Shown here: piece after piece, positions 59,882 to 64,000 of the stretch | Layout of the letters: every line of letters begins with the position of its first letter | Position numbering within the stretch: position 1 is the stretch's first letter | Translations under genes and position numbers: made by a program | Notes under the pieces: model-generated | What the model saw: the letters and a program-made list of their open reading frames with translations, nothing else | What the model was told of the DNA's origin: nothing | Databases searched by the model: none | Source of the DNA: Akkermansiaceae bacterium UBA7331 | Lineage (GTDB): Bacteria > Verrucomicrobiota > Verrucomicrobiia > Verrucomicrobiales > Akkermansiaceae | Reading direction: 5' to 3' | Assembly: GCA_002471255.1 (NCBI GenBank) | Contig: DKPP01000012.1 | Location: 1 to 64,000, forward strand | DNA length: 64,000 nt

Positions 59882-62611
59882 ATGAGTGCGACTGAAAAAA
59901 ACTATAAAGATACGATTTTGTTGCCGGAAACGAGTTTCCCTATGCGTGGAGACCTCACCAAGAATGAACCGAAGCGTTTGGAAAAATGGGAATCTTCAAA
60001 GCTTTACGAACGAATTTTATCTCGCCGCACTTCGGAAAACGCACCTAGATTTCTTTTACATGATGGCCCTCCATTTGCCAATGGGGATGTGCACATGGGT
60101 ACGGCACTCAATAAAATTTTGAAAGATTTGGTAATTAAATCAAAAACCATGGCAGGCTTTGCGGCTCCTTATGTTCCGGGCTGGGACTGTCACGGTTTAC
60201 CAATCGAGTTTAAAGTAGTACAAAACGCCAGAGACCTTGACGCAGCTGAGATTCGTCGTCGCTGCGCCGAGTTTGCAAAAGGATTCATCGACATCCAACG
60301 CAAATCTTTCCGCCGATTAGGCATTTTAGGTGAATGGGATAATCCATATCTCACCATGGATCCGGCATACGAAGCCAGCATTTTACGTCTCTTTGCCAAA
60401 TTGGTAAATGACGGTGCCGTTTATCAGAGCAGTAAACCTGTGCAATGGTCATATGGTGCTCACACCGCCTTAGCTGAGGCAGAAGTGGAATACATGGAAA
60501 AAACCAGTAGCTCCGTATTTGTTCGTTTCCCTCTTCTTGAAAATCCATTGGGATTAAATGGTGCTTCTATGGTAATCTGGACCACCACTCCTTGGACATT
60601 ACCGGCAAACGTGGGTATCGCACTTCACCCACGACTCACTTATGTGGCTGGTAAATTTATCAAGGAAGACAAGACCGAGACACTCATCATACTAAAAGAC
60701 TTAGTTGAAGCCTTCACCGTAAAAACAGGTTGGGCATTAGCAGAAACCTTACAAGAGTTCCAAGGTTCGGCTCTCGAACATTGCATGGCTCAGCACCCAT
60801 TCCTTGATCGCCAATCTAAGGTGATCCTTGCTGAGTTTGTAACAACCGATACCGGTACGGGTTCCGTACACATCGCACCGGGACATGGCTCTGATGACTA
60901 CAATGTTGGTCGTCAATACCAACTTCCTGTATTATCTCCTGTAGATGATGACGGTAAATATACCGATGAAGTGGGCATTCCTCATTTGGTTGGCACTCAT
61001 GTATTTGATGCTAATAAGGAAATCATCCGCATCTTACAAGAAGGTGATAATTTATTCGGTTTGGAAGATTACGTCCACCAATACCCACATTGCTGGAGAT
61101 CCAAAACTCCTATTATTTTCCGTGCCGTAGAGCAATTTTTCATCTCTATGGAAAATCTTCGTCCTAAAGCATTGGATGAAATCATGAAGGTACAATGGCT
61201 CCCTGCTTGGGGTCAAAATCGTATCTTAGGTACTGTAGAATCACGTCCGGACTGGTGTATTTCCCGCCAAAGAACATGGGGCGTGCCATTACCGGTATTC
61301 TTTGAAGATAACGGACAAGTCGTTTTAGATTCTAAATTGATCAATAAGGTTGCAGATCTAGTCGAAGCAAACGGTTCCAACATCTGGTTCGAACTCTCCG
61401 ATGAAGAAATGAGCCAAAAATTAGGCTTAGACAAGCCATTGCGTCGTGGCAAAGACACTCTTGATGTATGGATCGACTCCGGTAGCTCACACATGGCAGT
61501 GATGGATGCTCGCCCAGGCTTAGAAGCACCTGCCGACTTGTATTTGGAAGCAACCGACCAACACCGTGGATGGTTCCAAAGTTCCTTAATGCTTTCCGTA
61601 GCTTGGCGTGGTGTAGCTCCTTATAAAGCAGTGATGACCCACGGCTTCGTAGTAGATAAAGACACAGGCAAAAAGACATCTAAATCCGATGCCAAGAGTG
61701 GTAAACCGATTGATGCCATTTACTACTATGACAAATACGGTGCAGATATCGTGCGTCTTTGGGCAGCCTCCGTTGACTGGCAAAACGAAGTACCATTCGG
61801 CGAAGACCTCTTTAAGCAGGTAACTGAACCATATCGTCGTATGCGTAACACAATGCGTATCTTACTCGGTAACATGAACGGATTCGATCCGGACACTCAA
61901 ACAATCACTGCTTCTCAAATGCCTATTTTAGAGCGTTGGATCCTTGAGCGTTTGAATGCAGTTATCGTCGATACTCGCAAGGCTTACGAAAACTATGATT
62001 TCCGCAAGGCATTCAGCACAATCAATCAATTCTGTACAAATGAGCTTTCCGCCTTGTATGTGGATATCACCAAAGACAGATTATATTGTGATGCCGTAAG
62101 TTCACTACGTCGTCAGGCTACACAAACAGCCATGAGCACTATCTTTAGCGCCTTATGTCGTTTGTTGGCTCCGATTCTTGCCTACACCGCAGATGAGGCA
62201 TGGGAACACGCAGGATTCAAAGGAAGCGTTCACGAACAAGACTTCCCGGCAATCATGTCCGAGTTCAATGCGCAAGAAGCATCATCTTCAATTTCACGAT
62301 TATTGGAACTTAAGAGCACGATTCAAATTGCCATCGAAGAGCAAGTGAAAAACAAGGCCTTCAATAAGAATAACGAAGCAGCCATCAAATTGGTCGTACC
62401 TCGCAACGAATCTCAAGATGTCATCGAACTTCTTGAAGATCGCGCCTTCACGACTGAGTTTTTCATCATTGCTGACCTCAAGGTAAGCATGGGAGATGAG
62501 TTACAAGCAAAAGCTGAAAAAACGGAGCATTCCATGTGTCCTCGTTGCCGCCGCTACGAACCACTCCTAGAAGATGGCTTATGCCAACGCTGCTCCGAAG
62601 TAATGGCTTAA
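59882..62611 (+). CDS. ileS: Isoleucyl-tRNA synthetase
   Basis: 909 aa class I synthetase. The HIGH-equivalent is GDVHMGTALNK (second His replaced by Thr) and the KMSKS loop is KKTSKSDAKSG. The editing domain includes WTTTPWTLPAN and GTGSVHIAPGHG. The C-terminal zinc knuckle MCPRC...CQRC is intact. Length fits bacterial IleS. Charges tRNA-Ile and edits valine. lspA follows 22 nt downstream, a common ileS-lspA pairing. Confidence 0.96.
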   Translation: MSATEKNYKDTILLPETSFPMRGDLTKNEPKRLEKWESSKLYERILSRRTSENAPRFLLHDGPPFANGDVHMGTALNKILKDLVIKSKTMAGFAAPYVPGWDCHGLPIEFKVVQNARDLDAAEIRRRCAEFAKGFIDIQRKSFRRLGILGEWDNPYLTMDPAYEASILRLFAKLVNDGAVYQSSKPVQWSYGAHTALAEAEVEYMEKTSSSVFVRFPLLENPLGLNGASMVIWTTTPWTLPANVGIALHPRLTYVAGKFIKEDKTETLIILKDLVEAFTVKTGWALAETLQEFQGSALEHCMAQHPFLDRQSKVILAEFVTTDTGTGSVHIAPGHGSDDYNVGRQYQLPVLSPVDDDGKYTDEVGIPHLVGTHVFDANKEIIRILQEGDNLFGLEDYVHQYPHCWRSKTPIIFRAVEQFFISMENLRPKALDEIMKVQWLPAWGQNRILGTVESRPDWCISRQRTWGVPLPVFFEDNGQVVLDSKLINKVADLVEANGSNIWFELSDEEMSQKLGLDKPLRRGKDTLDVWIDSGSSHMAVMDARPGLEAPADLYLEATDQHRGWFQSSLMLSVAWRGVAPYKAVMTHGFVVDKDTGKKTSKSDAKSGKPIDAIYYYDKYGADIVRLWAASVDWQNEVPFGEDLFKQVTEPYRRMRNTMRILLGNMNGFDPDTQTITASQMPILERWILERLNAVIVDTRKAYENYDFRKAFSTINQFCTNELSALYVDITKDRLYCDAVSSLRRQATQTAMSTIFSALCRLLAPILAYTADEAWEHAGFKGSVHEQDFPAIMSEFNAQEASSSISRLLELKSTIQIAIEEQVKNKAFNKNNEAAIKLVVPRNESQDVIELLEDRAFTTEFFIIADLKVSMGDELQAKAEKTEHSMCPRCRRYEPLLEDGLCQRCSEVMA

Positions 62612-62633
62612 TTACTAGAAAAAAGACAACTAT

Positions 62634-63275
62634 ATGAGTGATTGTAAGTCGGATTCTCCGCAAACAAAATCACCCTGCAGATTAACATGGGGCTATGTCG
62701 TTCTCGGCATTGCCCTATATATAGCTGATCAGGCAAGTAAAATCTGGGCTGTTAAAAGATTCGATCTTAACTGGCAGGATGAAGTAAATCATGTTTATTT
62801 CACCGATCCTAGATTGATGGGTAATAAAATTGAAGTAATTGAAGGTTACTTCAATTTTATTCGAGTACATAACACAGGCGTAGCTTTTGGCTTTGGTAAC
62901 GGCACCGTTTGGTCCGGTTATGTATTCTTACTTTTGCCAATCCTTGCCATGACGATTTTAACTATTTTGTATATCAAAAAGTTTTTTTGCAACGTTTGGA
63001 TGAAATTGGCCTATATATTCTTAATGGCAGGAATCGCCGGAAATTTGACAGATCGTCTCATTCAAGGCTTTCTAATACCATACAAAGAGGAGCATTCCTT
63101 TTTCACAAAATTGATGAATGGGTACGTGGTGGACTTTATCGACATCAAAATCCCTGTCATCGATTATGTCTGGCCGACCTTTAACATAGCCGATTCCTTA
63201 ATCTGTTGTGCAGCGGGTATCTTGTTTATCTGTGGCTTCTTTATGGGCAAAGATGAACAAAAGCTTAAAAATTAG
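62634..63275 (+). CDS. lspA: Prolipoprotein signal peptidase (signal peptidase II)
   Basis: 213 aa, slightly longer than usual (about 160) because of an N-terminal extension and an enlarged loop between the catalytic motifs. Four helices are visible. VHNTGVAFGFG, GNLTDRLIQG (catalytic Asp) and FNIADSLIC (second Asp) are diagnostic. It removes signal peptides from diacylglyceryl-modified lipoproteins such as those at 27691, 30282 and 36178. Adjacent to ileS as in many bacteria. Confidence 0.94.
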   Translation: MSDCKSDSPQTKSPCRLTWGYVVLGIALYIADQASKIWAVKRFDLNWQDEVNHVYFTDPRLMGNKIEVIEGYFNFIRVHNTGVAFGFGNGTVWSGYVFLLLPILAMTILTILYIKKFFCNVWMKLAYIFLMAGIAGNLTDRLIQGFLIPYKEEHSFFTKLMNGYVVDFIDIKIPVIDYVWPTFNIADSLICCAAGILFICGFFMGKDEQKLKN

Positions 63276-63307
63276 TATCAATCCTACGAGAACAATTAGG
63301 TAACATC

Positions 63308-63967
63308 ATGAATATTACATTACATTCACTTTTTTTGTCAGCGAGCGCTTTATTGACCTCAGTCGTGTTCGCTGCAGATTTGAGTTTTGATCAACCTATT
63401 GTTCCGGTTAAGGTGGCTGAAGGGCAAGATTTAATTTCGGCTGAATTCCCTTTCACTAATAAGACTAAAACTCCTATCACGGTCAAAAGCATCAAAGTGG
63501 CATGTGACTGCACTTCTGCTTCGTTGAATGGTGATAAAAAAGTCTATCAGCCGGGGGAATCGGGCATTGTCAAAACAACAATGAAAACCGGTAATTTTGC
63601 CGGCATTACAGATAAGACACTTACGGTTAAAACAGATCAGGGAGAGACCTTACTAACCATCCGCGCCGATATTCCTGAAATTGTCGTGATGACTCCACGT
63701 AAATTAGTGTGGAAAAAAGGATCAACCCCCAAACCCCAAGTCATTACGATCAATATTATGGGACCTAAACCGATCAAGCTGACTAAAGTCGGTTTAGTCG
63801 GTGAAGATTTTGAGTATGATCCTGTTGTTATAGAACCGGGTAGAAAGTTTCAAATCACCATCACACCGAAATCTACAACGCAAAGTGCTTTCAATACCAT
63901 TTGCGTCGAAACCGATGCTCCAATGGTACGTGATAGCAAAAAAGCAAGTTATCTAACCATTAAGTAA
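63308..63967 (+). CDS. Secreted DUF1573 protein
   Basis: 219 aa with signal peptide (LHSLFLSASALLTSVVFA). An Ig-like DUF1573 domain (about 25-120) has the hallmark VACDCTSASL followed by GESGIVKTTMKTG. A second beta domain fills the rest. The function of DUF1573 is unknown; genes are common in Bacteroidetes, Planctomycetes and Verrucomicrobia, often beside redox or envelope genes. 32 nt after lspA, so probably in the same unit. Confidence 0.85.
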   Translation: MNITLHSLFLSASALLTSVVFAADLSFDQPIVPVKVAEGQDLISAEFPFTNKTKTPITVKSIKVACDCTSASLNGDKKVYQPGESGIVKTTMKTGNFAGITDKTLTVKTDQGETLLTIRADIPEIVVMTPRKLVWKKGSTPKPQVITINIMGPKPIKLTKVGLVGEDFEYDPVVIEPGRKFQITITPKSTTQSAFNTICVETDAPMVRDSKKASYLTIK

Positions 63968-63975
63968 TAACCCTT

Positions 63976-64000
63976 ATGAGAGAAGCCATTTTAAGTGCCT
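63976..64000 (+). CDS. Start of a further gene, cut by the window edge
   Basis: ATG AGA GAA GCC ATT TTA AGT GCC is open to the end, 8 nt after the DUF1573 stop and in the same direction. Too short to identify. Confidence 0.4.

Overview
The window is about 40% GC, densely coded on both strands, and carries no insertion sequence, phage gene or CRISPR array. It looks like chromosome from a low-GC member of the Verrucomicrobiota. The main reasons are a secreted SGNH esterase ending in a PEP-CTERM tail with a terminal arginine run, a Cys-type sulfatase, a divergent FtsZ next to FtsA, a zinc-ligand-poor DksA/TraR protein with a Lys/Ala-rich tail, and many DUF-type envelope proteins. The phylum is inferred from gene content; no rRNA gene is present to confirm it.

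Layout. 0.2-7.2 kb: sulfatase, thioredoxin/TPR protein, CAT-like acetyltransferase, polysaccharide deacetylase, ParA. 7.3-14.2 kb: receptor-like Ser/Thr kinase with Sel1 repeats, tRNA-Cys and tRNA-Glu with their own promoter and terminator, thiS, mutL, O-antigen-ligase-like protein. 14.2-19.1 kb (minus strand): an apparent operon dksA-like, rpmG (L33), rpsR (S18), folE2, ccsA/hemX, hemA, hemC. 19.4-23.8 kb: ROK kinase, NOL1/NOP2/Sun methyltransferase, YfcE-like phosphoesterase, Nudix hydrolase, SGNH esterase. About 24.0-24.2 kb: a promoter- and terminator-bounded structured RNA, possibly 6S-like. 24.2-29.1 kb: MacA-MacB-TolC-type exporter. 29.1-33.4 kb: thioredoxin protein, amidase lipoprotein, carboxynorspermidine-synthase-like dehydrogenase, phosphoesterase. 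33.4-38.8 kb (minus): ftsZ, ftsA, NlpC/P60 lipoprotein, phosphoglucomutase. 39-44.5 kb: CbiX-like chelatase, then MarR plus an RND pump. 44.6-47.8 kb: large SGNH/beta-repeat PEP-CTERM protein. 48-53.6 kb: MnmM-like methyltransferase, DUF362 protein with an iron-sulfur polyferredoxin, LtaS-like enzyme. 53.7-64 kb: nitroreductase, ABCG-type transporter with two uncharacterised partners, GT10-like glycosyltransferase, ileS, lspA, DUF1573 protein and the start of one more gene.

Three patterns stand out. (1) Many first-in-unit genes have a -10 hexamer only 6-9 nt before the start codon, several with a -35 box 16-18 nt further up, and I see essentially no Shine-Dalgarno sequences. This suggests widespread leaderless initiation, and I used it to choose several starts. 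(2) The dksA-rpmG-rpsR-folE2 block combines four proteins in forms that lack or do not need the usual structural zinc. (3) FtsZ keeps its C-terminal conserved peptide but has a degenerate T7 catalytic loop. Starts given here are trimmed where a signal peptide, family N-terminus or promoter spacing favours an internal codon.
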